Source: Spirodela intermedia
Lineage: Eukaryota; Streptophyta; Magnoliopsida; Alismatales; Araceae
Assembly: GCA_902729315.2 (NCBI GenBank)
Contig: LR746270.1
Span: 4,652,221-4,716,220 of the forward strand
Reading direction: 5' to 3'
DNA length: 64,000 nt
Made by a program: the position numbers and the translations under genes
Notes under the pieces: generated by a model
What the model saw: only the letters and a program-made list of their open reading frames with translations
Databases searched by the model: none
Told to the model about the DNA's origin: nothing
Shown: positions 1-11,658 of the stretch, one piece after another
Position numbering within the stretch: position 1 is the stretch's first letter
How the letters are laid out: each line of letters opens with the position of its first letter

Positions 1-388
1 ACCACTCGATGTCTGAGACGACTCCATCGGTGGTGATATCGGAGTTGTTGTCGTCGCTCAGAAGGGAGACCTTCTTCCTCTCCGGGTTCAGCAGGAAGTT
101 GTTGCCGCTGCTACCGTTGCCGCCTCCGTTGCCGCGGAGGTGGCCGTCTCCCCAGGAGAGGATGGTGCGGGGATCGTAGATGGTGGTGCGTGGGTGGTGA
201 TCGGAAGAGGAAGCCCGCCAGAATATGGCGTAGGCCCACCACTCCGGGAGGGTCTGCAGGAGGTACTGGAGGCGGTGCTTCAGGGTGAGCAGAGGCGAGA
301 GAGGGAGGAAGGAAGTGGTGGAGAAGAGTTGCGGCGGCGGTGGTGGCTGTGGGTTTGGAGAAGATGTCGGAGATATCAGCTCCTCCAT
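1..388 (-). CDS. bHLH transcription factor, MYC_N domain (5' part, cut by window edge)
   Basis: The first 129 codons of a gene running off the left edge on the minus strand. The ATG is at 388-386. After a Ser/Pro-rich start (MEELISPTSS) comes a stretch with LKHRLQYLLQTLPEWWAYAI, then FWRAS, LSWGDGHLRG and a final SDIEW. This is the beginning of the bHLH-MYC_N domain, the region through which MYC2/bHLH14/JAM-type factors bind JAZ repressors and Mediator. From family knowledge the rest should carry a C-terminal basic helix-loop-helix that binds G-boxes in jasmonate-related transcription, but that part is outside the window. A Gly/Asn/Ser-rich insert (about residues 85-97) separates the WGDGH motif from the next block. 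No intron is seen, as is usual for this subfamily. Which paralogue (MYC2-like or bHLH14-like) cannot be told from this fragment. Confidence 0.85.
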   Translation of the reverse strand, partial: MEELISPTSSPNPQPPPPPQLFSTTSFLPLSPLLTLKHRLQYLLQTLPEWWAYAIFWRASSSDHHPRTTIYDPRTILSWGDGHLRGNGGGNGSSGNNFLLNPERKKVSLLSDDNNSDITTDGVVSDIEW

Positions 389-619
389 GTCTCCGCTCTG
401 TTCCTAGGGTTTGGAAGATTGCCTTTTGGCCGGGTGCAACTTCTACGGCCGCAACCACGACAGGAGTACGAGAGCCGGTGGCTCAAGATATTGAATCTAA
501 ACCTATATAACAAGGACGGCGAGCCCAAGAGTAAACTGTGAAAGAGATGTAGCCTGGTCAGGTAACGGAGAGAGAGAAAGAGGGGGGATGGAAGTCGATA
601 GATGGATAGATAGACAGAT

Positions 620-622
<3 letters not shown>

Positions 623-663
<41 letters not shown>
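623..663. repeat. (GA)n microsatellite, about 20 units, CT on the bHLH sense strand
   Basis: A perfect GA dinucleotide run 235-275 bp upstream of the bHLH start codon. On the sense strand of that gene it reads (CT)n, so it probably lies in the 5' leader or core promoter. Such tracts are known targets of plant GAGA-binding BBR/BPC proteins; that role here is inference. Confidence 0.9.
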
Positions 664-666
<3 letters not shown>

Positions 667-799
667 GCGGAAGGGGGGACAGTTGGCGTCGTAAGAGGAA
701 AAATTCAGAGAAGAGGGAGTCACGATTAGCACCTGCTCCGATAGGGAGGGCGGGATGGCGACGGCGCATATGGGGTCGCCTTTGTGTTTATTGACTGGT

Positions 800-2035
800 A
801 CCGACACTCAGGGCCCACATCGCCACGTAGACGCGTTTATCGACTCACATCCTTGACCCCTTTCATCTTTGACAGCAAACCACCAGGACTGCATCTCAAA
901 AACCAAGTATTTGTATAGTTTTATGTTTTAGAGGAAATGGAAGAGGAGGGTACATGGAGGAGCATGCACCCATAGACTCCGAAGACCTGACGTGCCCATC
1001 TTGCACAGACCACGGAGAACGACGACCGCACGGCTTCGGCTCTGCGTGAGGCGTCCCCGGGTGTACCGAGTTCGGCGAGAATCTCCTCCCATCAAATCGG
1101 GTTCCCATCTCGGCCATCATGGCCGGACCATCCTATACGAAGGCGTCAATGTCGCCCTCCGGCCTCGGAGAGATTCCTCTGGGAGGCTGCACTAGCGCTG
1201 CTGCGGCGACAGAGGAACCCCGTGCCGGTGGCAAGGACGTCCTCGCCACGGGACGGGTGTTCCTGTTGCTCTGAGATCGCGCGGTCGAGGGAGGAGGATT
1301 CCAGAGGAAGCTTCGACGCAGCACCGAGAAAGGCTGAGCGGTTTGTCATCTTTCCCGGAGGAAGAAGCCTCGACGAAAGGTGGAGGCTTGGAATCTGACG
1401 GCTTCATTCCTTGTTGTCGCCTTGTCCCCGTGCCGCGAGGGGGGGAATGATCACCCCGGCCCTGAGTCTTGACACCACGAGGCCAGCGAGGGAGAGATGA
1501 TTCCTCCGAGAGCTTCCGTCGTCTAAAATATTTGGTCTACAGAGGAGCAGCGTACGGAGCGGCGCCGCCCGGCACACAAACTGCGTGACGGGACGGCGGA
1601 ATGCACGTGCCGCGACGAGGCCCCGCGCCGGCTGCTGCCTTCGCCAGCGCTGCTGCCGCTCGGAAGCGTTCCTCGTCAAAATATACCGCTCGATGAGGAC
1701 TGCGAAGCCGGCAGATTCGAAAGCTCCAAAGGCCCCATCGCTTCGGCGAAAGGACCCGCCTGACGGCGACCAACGGCGACCAACGGCGTCCCCCACCGCC
1801 CCATCCCCCGCGCGCGTTCCTGCTTGTCCGCTGAAGGCGGTGCCGGTGCAAGTCGGAGCTTCCTGATCTGACTAGCAGACAGCCAGCGACAGTAGCACGC
1901 CAAGGCATGATGGCCGGAGGAATGCCGTGGATAATGGATCGCCATCTTCCGCCACCTGTTGCACCTATAGTTCCACTTCATGAGATGGATTGAAAGAGAG
2001 TTCAATCTTCGGGTTTAGGGAGGCCCTGCCAGAAT
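800..2035. other. GC-rich block without a supportable gene
   Basis: About 1.2 kb upstream of the bHLH gene. GC content is high between about 950 and 1870, and long open frames exist on both strands (for example 1404-1796 on minus and 1585-1866 on plus). Their translations are Arg/Ala/Pro-rich, overlap each other, and resemble no family I know. GC-rich DNA produces such frames by chance. It may be the promoter and distal flank of the bHLH gene or a decayed gene. Composition changes to AT-rich at about 2030. Confidence 0.4.
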
Positions 2036-2039
2036 GGAA

Positions 2040-5000
2040 AATCAACAGTCAATAAGTCAAGCTCTAATTTCGGGATTATAAACTGCTCGTTAGACAGGAT
2101 TATCAAAACTCGACAAATCCAATTCTATAGCTGTGATTGGACATAGGAGCGCATTATCAAAAGTTGATTAGTTAATAGGATGTATCGAAGAGAATTATCA
2201 ATATATGTTTGATCTTTTCATGATATTTCATATTTTATCATCAAAACCATTTCATCATCAAACATTTAAAATTATTGCTTATTTTATTATGAGATTAACA
2301 TTATATCTTCCTGAATAAATTTAAATTAATTCCAAGAACATGAATCATTAATGAGAACTTTCGTTTTAGTATGATAAGCCATCAAAACCACCTGGAGAAT
2401 TAACACCTTGAAATGACATGTTGACTTTTATTTCTATAAGCATCAAGGATTATGGTCAAAGCCAATGGGTAACTCGTCTCTAGTCAAATTCCTTACTTTT
2501 TGTTTCATTTCGTACATAAAAATCTTAGACGCCATCACATGTGGGTTGCATGATTTTATTACTTTTGTGATTTCCAATGAATTAAAAGATTAGGTTGGAA
2601 GCAATGGGTGAATGGTCAATGGTCGAGAAGTTATAATGAGGTTATTGTGGACAGAACGTTGAATGTCAATTTGATTCTGCATGAAGTCATTTATAGTCCA
2701 TCCCAAAATCATTAGAAATAAATATTTATTGCATATTATTTATCTTATTTCTATGGAATATCACATATAATATGTAGTTTCTTCTATATGGTTAACCTTT
2801 TTGTAGAAATCATAAGGCATTGATTCTTTAATTAACTCAAAGTTCTTAAAAAATGAATAGATATATCATGTAACTAGATGGTTTATTTTGGTTATTTGAA
2901 CCATATGTTATTATTCAGATATTACAAAACATTATAAGATGAAACCTCTAACCGATTGCACCAACTCAACACACATTGGAAGGAAAAAAAATTAAATAAT
3001 AAAGGCATGATAATATCAAGAAAAAATATGAAATATATTAGATCTCATATATTTCCTTATTAAGAGCACTTAATTTATGCACAATGATTGGCATCATATT
3101 TATAGATTTTGCTAAATTAATTTTTAAAAAATATTTTCATTTTTTTCTAATAATGATGGTTCATTTTTAAATTTGAATGAAGTAATAAACTGACAAGGTT
3201 ACATCATTAGATAATATTGAATATATATTTAATAGTCATAAAAAAAAATTCCTCAACCATAAAATATTCTTATGTTTCTATTTTCTTTGACCAAGTCCAA
3301 ATTATATCAAACCTAATAATGACCTCTAAATAGTGTTTTTGATGTGAATATGCTAGTTGCTGATTCAGCAATAACAATACGTATAAAACACTTAACTCAC
3401 CATACCCATTCGTCCCCTTCAAGCACTCTCTATGGTTTTGATGGCAACCAAAGTATGTATGATTACTTAGGTAGGATGTTGTTTCTTATGCTATCAAATC
3501 AGTTTGTATCAAGATGACCTCAAAATGTTTATTATCATCTTGTGGAAGTTTTAAGACACTAATTTACTCTATACGTGTGGGAATATTATGTTGTAGCATT
3601 TAACTACATATAGTTCAATAATTAATGAGATTCCTTACTTGTCCTTTTAGCTCATGAAATACTCAAATAATTTAAATAAAACATATGAAATATATTTATG
3701 TTTTTAAAATATATGATAACTTTGGAAACTTATCAAAGATTTGTCTTTACACTTTAATATATGTGACATTTTTAAGTATTTTATTCATTTGATGTATTTG
3801 CAATGATGTTACTCTTCTTATTCTCTATGATATACATTTTAACATCCTTCATGATTGATTAAGATTTAATTATCTATAATTTTCATCAACTTGTATTTAT
3901 TTGCAGAGCATAGCTGCCTATAATTACTTATTTTATATTGCATTAATAGTAAATAGCCAACGTTGTTTTCCCATATTATGTTTTATTTATTTATCAAAGA
4001 TTTATAGCACTCCATATATTTGATAAAAAATAATGGACTATATGTTTCTTATAGAAAGGGCATTATTTCACTTGCATAAAAAATGTGTCATCAACTAATT
4101 GGAGGAATAATAGTAATAATAATTTTCATATTAAATAAGTTATATTTCCTATTCTTTATAGGCCATGTGGTTTTATATAGTTACACAACATTTGTATCAA
4201 AGTAAATACCCCAACTTGATATACATAGGGTGCTAGTGCACATGACTCTTATGCACACATTGATATACATAGATAGGCATATGGACATGCAAATAACGTA
4301 CATGAATATGCATGCGGCATATAGCTAGCATAATAATCATCATCAAATATTATTTTCAACAATAAGACTCAAATAAACATCTTATTGAAGATGTTATGTC
4401 ACAAGCATAATTCAGTCTCATTTGTCTTAAAGATATCTTATTTAAGTGGATGCCAACAATTCATAATTAGATGACATATGCCATTTTTTAAAGATGAAAA
4501 TAATAATATAGAAAAAGGGATAAAGAAGATATGATCCAACCATTTGGAAGCTTGTCAATCTGTTATTGAGAGCTTGTCAATTTATAACTAGGAACCTATC
4601 AATTTGTTTGAGGTGTTTCAAACGTGTTTCATTCTTTATTATATCAATAGGTAAAGAAGAATCTTTCAACTTCAAAGAACATTTATATATGTGAGCTGTC
4701 TTGATTTGACTTTTCTTAGAATAATTATAAGAACATAAAGTATTGAAATAATTTTTAATTTTATATAGTTATTCTGTTTAAATATATATATTATATTTAC
4801 TACTAAAACATATGAATTTTTGGAGCATATATAAATACTAATATGTCATTATTCTTACTTTTAAAAAATAAAATAATATCTATATTCATTTTTTAAGTCA
4901 AAATCAAGAAAATAGTTATTAAAAACATAAAATACTTATCATTTCATATTGTATATTAAATTATTTGTATAGATCTAAATCCCTCTCTTTCAAGTAATCA

Positions 5001-8000
5001 CTATAGTTCTCAATCTACAAAGGGGTCAAAGCTCAATCATAACCTTCATTAATTTAATTACCTATAGTCTAGATGCTCAAGGGATAGCCTAAGTGAATAA
5101 GAGGAAGGTTTTCACTATCATTGTCTTTCATAATAAATTGTTTGACTATAAGCTGATGCCTAGGAGGAAGATCTTAAGTTTTGTTGGAGTATTAAATGCA
5201 TAGTTTTGATAATGATAAATAAAAGTGTTTAGATTAATTATGCCTACTTTTAAATTTAATTGATATGAGATTAAATATAAAAGTGTTTAGATATAATTTC
5301 AAATAATCCTATTACTAGATGAAAAATCATTAGTTATATTTGTGATTGTGATGTTAAATTTATATATTTTATCACATGAAAATATTAAATTATACACTAT
5401 TGTGGAAATCATCAATAATTACAAAAATAAATGGAGAGATTGAGGCATTCAAATCAATGAGATTTCATCAAGCAAAATTTGAGAATGAACAATGCATACC
5501 CACATAGTCATATCAGTTTGTTTGAACCAACTTGATACCAAATTAATTGATTGAGGTAGTACAATTTTTTATCTACACATAATTTTTAACATTAATTATA
5601 ATCCTTTAGAAAGTGATTAATATTAAAAATCACAAAAATCATGATTTTATATATTGATATTATGATCTATGATATATAATTAAAAAATAGATTTTAGGTG
5701 ATTCAAATTTGTTATGATTACTTAATCACTATTTCAACAAAACTTACATCATCAGCTCCATGTTCAATATATTAGATCGTTATCAAACTAATTTGGAACC
5801 CCCACAATATTGATATATACATTGTGCCTTAATGACAAATCATGTTGATTTCTCTTAAGGATACTTAAAACTACTAATGAACATATTATATTCATTCCTT
5901 AATTTAAATTAATATTTATTTCAAATAAAATCAATGTTGAAGGATTGCATAAATTTGGGAAGATTTTTGTGCATGATTTGTCCATAAATACTATATCTTA
6001 AAGGCTTGCACAGAAAAAATGATAATTCTTATCTCTTCAATGGCCTCAAGAATTTTATTATGTGAGTTTGCATAAAGTCTAATGAGAAATTGTGAGGTCA
6101 TCTTTTATTAATCAAAGTACATGAAAGTATTGAATCAAAGTACATTCTTCCCAACATTTAGTACTCTTTTTCAACATATTCAAAGTTGTCAATACTTTAG
6201 TGTTCTTCTAGCATCCTCAATGTGAATAATACAATAAGAATCAAACTTCATGCTTTGTCATGTTTATCAAGATTAAGATGTTTTCTAAATCAATATCATC
6301 TTCCATAAAAATAATTCACCATAAAATAATTTATATTTATTATGAAACAGACTTATGCTTACAATCTCATTTAATCATTTGTGAGAGCCAAACCCATTAG
6401 TTAGTTGTTGACAATCTAGAGTTGTGAATTTAAAAGAATTATTTTTTTTAAAAGAAGTATCTATTATGATTAGATAATCAACATTAGTGAAACCCAAGAA
6501 CAAGAATTGATATTAGAGAGTGAACATAGATAATGAATTGAAGTACTGTAAAATTTTATTATTTTTATGTAGATTGATCTAGAAAATAAGATATTAAGAA
6601 TCAAAAAGGGAAGATTAATTCACTAAAAGAAAATGAATCAAAATTAAGTTATACAAGTTGATCAATTCAACCTTCCCCCATCCTTGATATAAGGGTGTGT
6701 TAAACTCAACAAATTTCACTTGATATCAATTTGATAATCAATAGTAAAAGAGTATAAAATTGGAGAGATGAACTTGTATGATAAATTCTCAAGTAATGAT
6801 ATCACACTTTCAACCATAATTCATATATTTCTACCATCTTTCTCCTCCATTAATGATTATATTTTTATTTTTTTTTGCGTAATATTTTTGTCCATCTACA
6901 TGATGTTGGATTTAGAGTAAATTTTACTTCTATGTTGGTCATATTTATAAGTACAAAATGTTATTTGTTCATTAGTGAATTTTAAAAATGATTATCAAAT
7001 AGAAAATGTTATTTATAACCATGATGATACCATAGAGAAATTACATATGTTGTGAAAATTTGAAGTTGAACAATTGCATTTTTACTTCTATAAAATGATG
7101 GATTGACTCACCTCATAGGAAGAAAAAATAAAAAAAAGAGTGCAGCAACTAAGAAGAACTACAAAATATGCAAAATTTAAAGAGTTCTAGTGCTTGTGAA
7201 TGAGTTGTTGGAAGAACTAAGAGCATAAATTTTTATCCATTCTATACTCCAAAAAGGAGAAATAAATCATGTGTATAAAGAATTATTTAGGTATTTAGTT
7301 TCAATTTTCCTATTATGATTTTCCACATATAGCGAAATGTGCTTATTAAATTAACAACTTGCATCAAGCTTTCACTTTCAAGGCTCACATATTAATTCAA
7401 GGAATCTGTAGATTCAAGGGCAATATTTATTTATTTTTCACTTTTTGTAAAGGTTACTTGACATCAATTACTGTAACTAGCAGCAAACACTAGTTATATG
7501 TGAGTGATATATAGATTGACTTATGTAGGAATGGTGAGGATAAAACTAATATGGCCTCCTACATACATAGATATAGAAGAAGCATGAGTTCATGTCTTAA
7601 TGTACAACCAAAGTTAATAAAATGTAAGTTTAAAGTCCTCAAAAGAGTAAATTAGGTAAGAGGACCAAAGTAGTATAAAATAAGTCATATGTTCAAATCT
7701 AGTTTCAAAATATATGAATTATCCTTAAAATTTTATTTTCCTTCTCATCCTTTAAATATTAAATTGAGCTTAACAGATCTCATTAAAAAGTTAGAGCACC
7801 ACTTAGAATCAAGTTTTCATCTCTCTTTAAAAACTTCACATGATAACCCATGGATTTTTTTTCAATTTTGCATGCAAAGTGGTCACATTTATGTGAAAGA
7901 AATCCTTATGATTAATATATATAAATATTTACATCAAAGTATCCATGCAAAATAACTGATTTTTTATACATTTTATTTTATGTAGGACCATGTCAAAATT

Positions 8001-9840
8001 AAATGCTAAATTGATGATTATTTTTCATGAGGCTTCCTTAAAAAATTGAGAAATTTTCTCTTAGAAATCAATGCCATATTTTAGTAAACCCCTTAATAAC
8101 AAGTTTAATCATATATTTCTTGGCATTACCCAAATTCTCTTTTTTAGTCTAAAAGATATATTTAAAGATGGTTGCTTTAACTTTGTCGAGTATTTCTATT
8201 AGATCACAAACTCTTCTCATGGTCATAAAGTTCACCTAGACCTTAGATTGCCTTTAATTCTCATGTAAAATTCAAATTGTGGAAAGTATACCAAATAATT
8301 AGACTAAATAAATGATATAAAAACCTAACATAAGTCATCACTCTCATTAGTTGTTTAATATTTTTGGTACATTTAGGGGTTCTTTAATTATAGTAGGCTT
8401 TGCATGTGATGCAACATCATCTACATGATTTTCTTCAACATGTTTATATTTTGAATTAAAACATCACATAGATTTTGAATTAATTCCCAAAGCATCATTA
8501 ATTTAATTAATAATAGATAAACACACAAAATTTTGTAATTATTTAATCAGACTTACTATTCCCACTCTTAAAAGTATTTCTTGTTCATACACCTTTTTGG
8601 AATTCAATTGAGCGTATAGTTGTCAGCAACCCATGTTTGAAATTATTTATGTCAATATCTACTCCAAGGAACTTGGTCTAGTGAACTCACCCCTTCAACT
8701 TACAAAAATGTGGCCTCTAACCTCTAACTAGAGTGCATTGACCTACAAAAGTTTATAAGTCTAGTTAAATGATACTAATTATTTTGACCTTTGACAAATA
8801 TTAATAATAACTAGTATAGTATTAAAGTAGATGCACAACTAGTCTCAACTAGGTTTAAGTTGATTCATATCATACACAATATTTTGAAGTCCAGAAACTA
8901 ATCAAAGGACTTAGCAAAGTGAACTAATTCCCAGAAAAAGATCACTCATCATATTTTGCATAAGGCCAGTACATTATTGACTTACTAAAAAGTCAACTTT
9001 AATTCATAAGCTAAATCAATATTGTGATAAACTTTTTAGGATATGAATCTAATGTAGCTTAAGCTAACTTGAAATAATATGTATGTGTCTACAATTTGGA
9101 GTTAAAAGTGACTTCAACAAACTAATCAAGTTCTTCATTGTCTTCAACTTCAAGGTAAGGTGTTTCAAACTTAGGCTTAGTGAAGGCAAGAATTAGGGCT
9201 GTAATAATAATTATAGGGGCCTCTAAATTTTATGAAATCAAACAAGAATCAAGTCATATTAGTTTTATACATTCATTATTTAGCCTAAACTTTTTTTAAG
9301 TATATGAAGTAGTGTATGAAGTAGATTCAACCACTTTGAACTCCATTTAATAAACTCTTGCCAAAAATGGGTTGACTCATCATCTTCAACCTTGGGTTGT
9401 GGCTCATTATCTTATCAAAGATAGTGATTGATGATTTGACATCAAATATAGAGTTGATTAACCTTAACAAACATAAATTAGATTGAACTAAATAAGTATG
9501 AGTCAAACAAAGTTCAGAAAACTCAACCAAATCAACTCACAACTTGAACATGAGTCATGTGGTTCTAATACTAGTTTGAATCAACCCTAACTAATCTCAT
9601 ATGTTCTAACTTTGCTGAGCAATTCTAAAAGCACAATGCAGCCTTAAGAACTTGGTCAAGTCATACCCCAAACAAGTTGACTTATTAACTTCAACGCCAC
9701 CGAGTGAAGAGGCAATAATCCAAGCTTGAATAGTAATTAAAACTGCGGCCTCTTCAAAAAAAGGGGAAAAAGACAAAACAAAAGGAGTCAAACTAGAACC
9801 CACCTCCGGGCTGTAGCTCTTCAATAACACCTTATTTTTC
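2040..9840. other. AT-rich gene desert, probably decayed repeats
   Basis: About 7.8 kb of strongly AT-rich sequence with stop codons in all frames. The longest open frames are under 90 codons (for example 7689-7955 and 9606-9842) and resemble nothing. No tRNA, terminal repeat, reverse transcriptase motif or tandem array is visible. Both borders are fairly sharp (about 2030 and 9850), where GC-rich genic DNA resumes. The likeliest reading is old, mutated transposon remnants between two gene islands; this is inference from composition only. Confidence 0.5.
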
Positions 9841-9842
9841 AA

Positions 9843-11150
9843 TGACTACATGGCAAAAAAGGGGACCCGCACTTTGTTTTTGCTTGGTAAGAACTAATGA
9901 ACGAAGAAATTTAATGCCTCATTTCACTGAAAAAGATTGCTGTACTGGAACAAGGGCCAAGATGTCCCAATCTCGCCCAAGCCGGCCCAACCAGCCACAC
10001 CCAAACTAGGCCAGCGACCGTTTGATTCACAACTAGCCCAGCTAGAAACGTCAAAGCTGGGTCCCTTCTTGGGGAGCAAGTTACGATGACCGCGTGTCCT
10101 CGTCGGAAGCTTTCGGTTATTAAGGGCCATAGCGCCTGGTACTCGGACATTGGCTGGACGCATTTTCTCTTACCCTGAAAAATCGAGGTCATTATCCGCG
10201 AGGGATTTTGGATGACTTCCTTATCCACTGCATCGACGGGGAGAAGTCACGCCCACATGCCCGCTGGCGACCGCTCCGCCACCTGATCGAGAACGCCCTG
10301 CCCCCACCTCTCCACCCAACGACCAGACCCAGTTGGTGCCTTCCCGACCGTCGGTCCCACCGTCAAATTACTCGACAAGTCCACAAGCACAACCCCCCCC
10401 CCTCCCCCGGTTCGACCCGATCTTATCTCTCTCCCTCCCTCTCTCTCTCTCTCTGTCTCTCTCTGTCTCTCTCTGTCTCTCTCTGTGGAGGAGTTTAATT
10501 CCCTTCTTCGTGTGGTGTCGGCAGCGGCCTCCACAACGGGCCACTTTGACGCCCTTCTTTCTAGACGGGTACTGAGGGAGAAAGAAAAAGGAGGGGCGGC
10601 GGAGGCGTTGACGCACGTGCGAGTGGAAAATTCCAAAAAGCCCCACTCCCCCGAGAGACGCAAGCCGTGGCGTGAGGTGCGTGGATTTTTGACGTTGGGG
10701 GCACGACAGCGTCGGGAGGAAGGAGAGGAGTGATTTCCGGCCGACGTGCCCAGAATTCTGACGTGTCCAGGAGCTGCGTCAAGAAAGCGACGTCCGGACG
10801 TCACAAGCGTCAAACAGGCCATTCTCCGCATGTCGTGGGAAAACGGTTTTGCCCGCCATCCCCCCGAGCACCCCGTCAACGTAGGGGGAGGGCTGGGATC
10901 CGGCAGTGCGAAACGTGGCAGTATCTAAGCCCTTCGATTTCGTGACGTGGCAGAGGGCGCCACGCGGCGACCGGACAAGGAGCGGCAAGCGGCGCACCTA
11001 CCTTCTCCTCTCAACTGCATTTCGTGGGATCCGGACCTCAACCGTCCGGCCAGCGTAACCTGTGGAGAGATGGGCCCCGCGATATATTTATTTACTTTTA
11101 ATCACGGTTTGGAAAAGGGTTTTACGGCCAGCTGTGGCAGCTGTGGCTCC
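9843..11150 (+). other. Upstream region of the arginine decarboxylase gene
   Basis: GC content rises again here. The stretch holds a pyrimidine-rich tract (10425-10486), several ACGT-core elements (for example around 10610-10620, 10940-10970) and a Trp/Ala-coding-like minus frame (10247-10879) that I read as chance. No gene is supported; it is most likely distal and proximal promoter of the gene at 11659. Confidence 0.45.
10441..10486 (+). repeat. CT tract containing a 10-bp minisatellite
   Basis: A pure CT run passes into four copies of the 10-bp unit TCTCTCTCTG, with G at 10455, 10465, 10475 and 10485. It lies about 1.2 kb upstream of the ADC start codon and about 670 bp upstream of its TATA box, with CT on the ADC sense strand. 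Confidence 0.85.
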
Positions 11151-11154
11151 GGCC

Positions 11155-11163
11155 TATATAATA
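11155..11163 (+). promoter_or_regulatory. TATA box of the arginine decarboxylase gene
   Basis: TATATAATA preceded by a GC-rich flank (CCGGCC) and by a directly repeated CAGCTGTGG motif (about 11130-11146). It lies about 500 bp upstream of the ADC start codon, so transcription should begin near 11185-11195 and give a leader of about 470 nt. Promoters of ADC genes are known targets of a Ralstonia TAL-like effector in other plants; I have not matched its binding site here. Confidence 0.65.
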
Positions 11164-11189
11164 CAGGCTCGTCCCGTCACGAAGATCTC

Positions 11190-11658
11190 GCGCTCTTTCC
11201 TTTCTTCGTTCGGGCTCTGCTTCTTTAGTCGCTGCCTCGCCGCCGGTTTCTCAGGTCCCGTCCCGCTTCCGTGCCTGAGTTATTGACCGAGAAGCTTCGC
11301 CGGCGTCGGCCGCGCTGCTCATCGTCTTCCGCTCCTCTCCTCTTTCAGACCGGTCAGCGGTTGCGTTCTCGTTTCTCGGCAACGCTTCTTCCCTGTATCG
11401 GCTTTCCTCTCTCCCTCGTTTCATTTCGCCGGCCATCTTCTTCTGACGGCTAGGGGTGGGGATATTCGTGTCCGCTTAAGGGTCGTCAGGGTTCCTTTCC
11501 TCGGTGGATTCCGACCTCTCTCTGCTTCTTTTGGGGGGGAGCCGGGGCTCCGGCCTCGGCGGCTTTGAAAGCCCCCTTCTCACAAATCTGCATCCGATAG
11601 AACCCTAGGATATTCTTTCCTTTTTGTTTCCTAGTCCAGATTCTTTGAACGTGTAGAG
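11190..11658 (+). promoter_or_regulatory. Long AUG-free 5' leader of the ADC mRNA with a non-AUG upstream frame
   Basis: There is no ATG in any frame between the TATA box and the ADC start at 11659. One frame is open from 11229 to the TAG at 11451-11453, with a CTG (11232) and a GTG (11271) as possible near-cognate starts; its last residues read SFRRPSSSDG. The end of this frame (11427-11453) contains GCCG and CGGC arms around a 15-nt loop. A conserved GC-rich leader element that represses translation (the ADC-box) has been described for plant ADC mRNAs. Whether this stretch is that element is inference, since I could not align it. Confidence 0.45.

Noticed and set aside
1404-2005. Overlapping minus frames in the GC-rich block near the left edge
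   Set aside because: Arg/Ala-rich, mutually overlapping, no motif; not supported as a gene.
10247-10879. 210-codon minus-strand frame upstream of ADC
   Set aside because: Reads through the CT repeat as Arg-Glu runs and has no recognisable domain.
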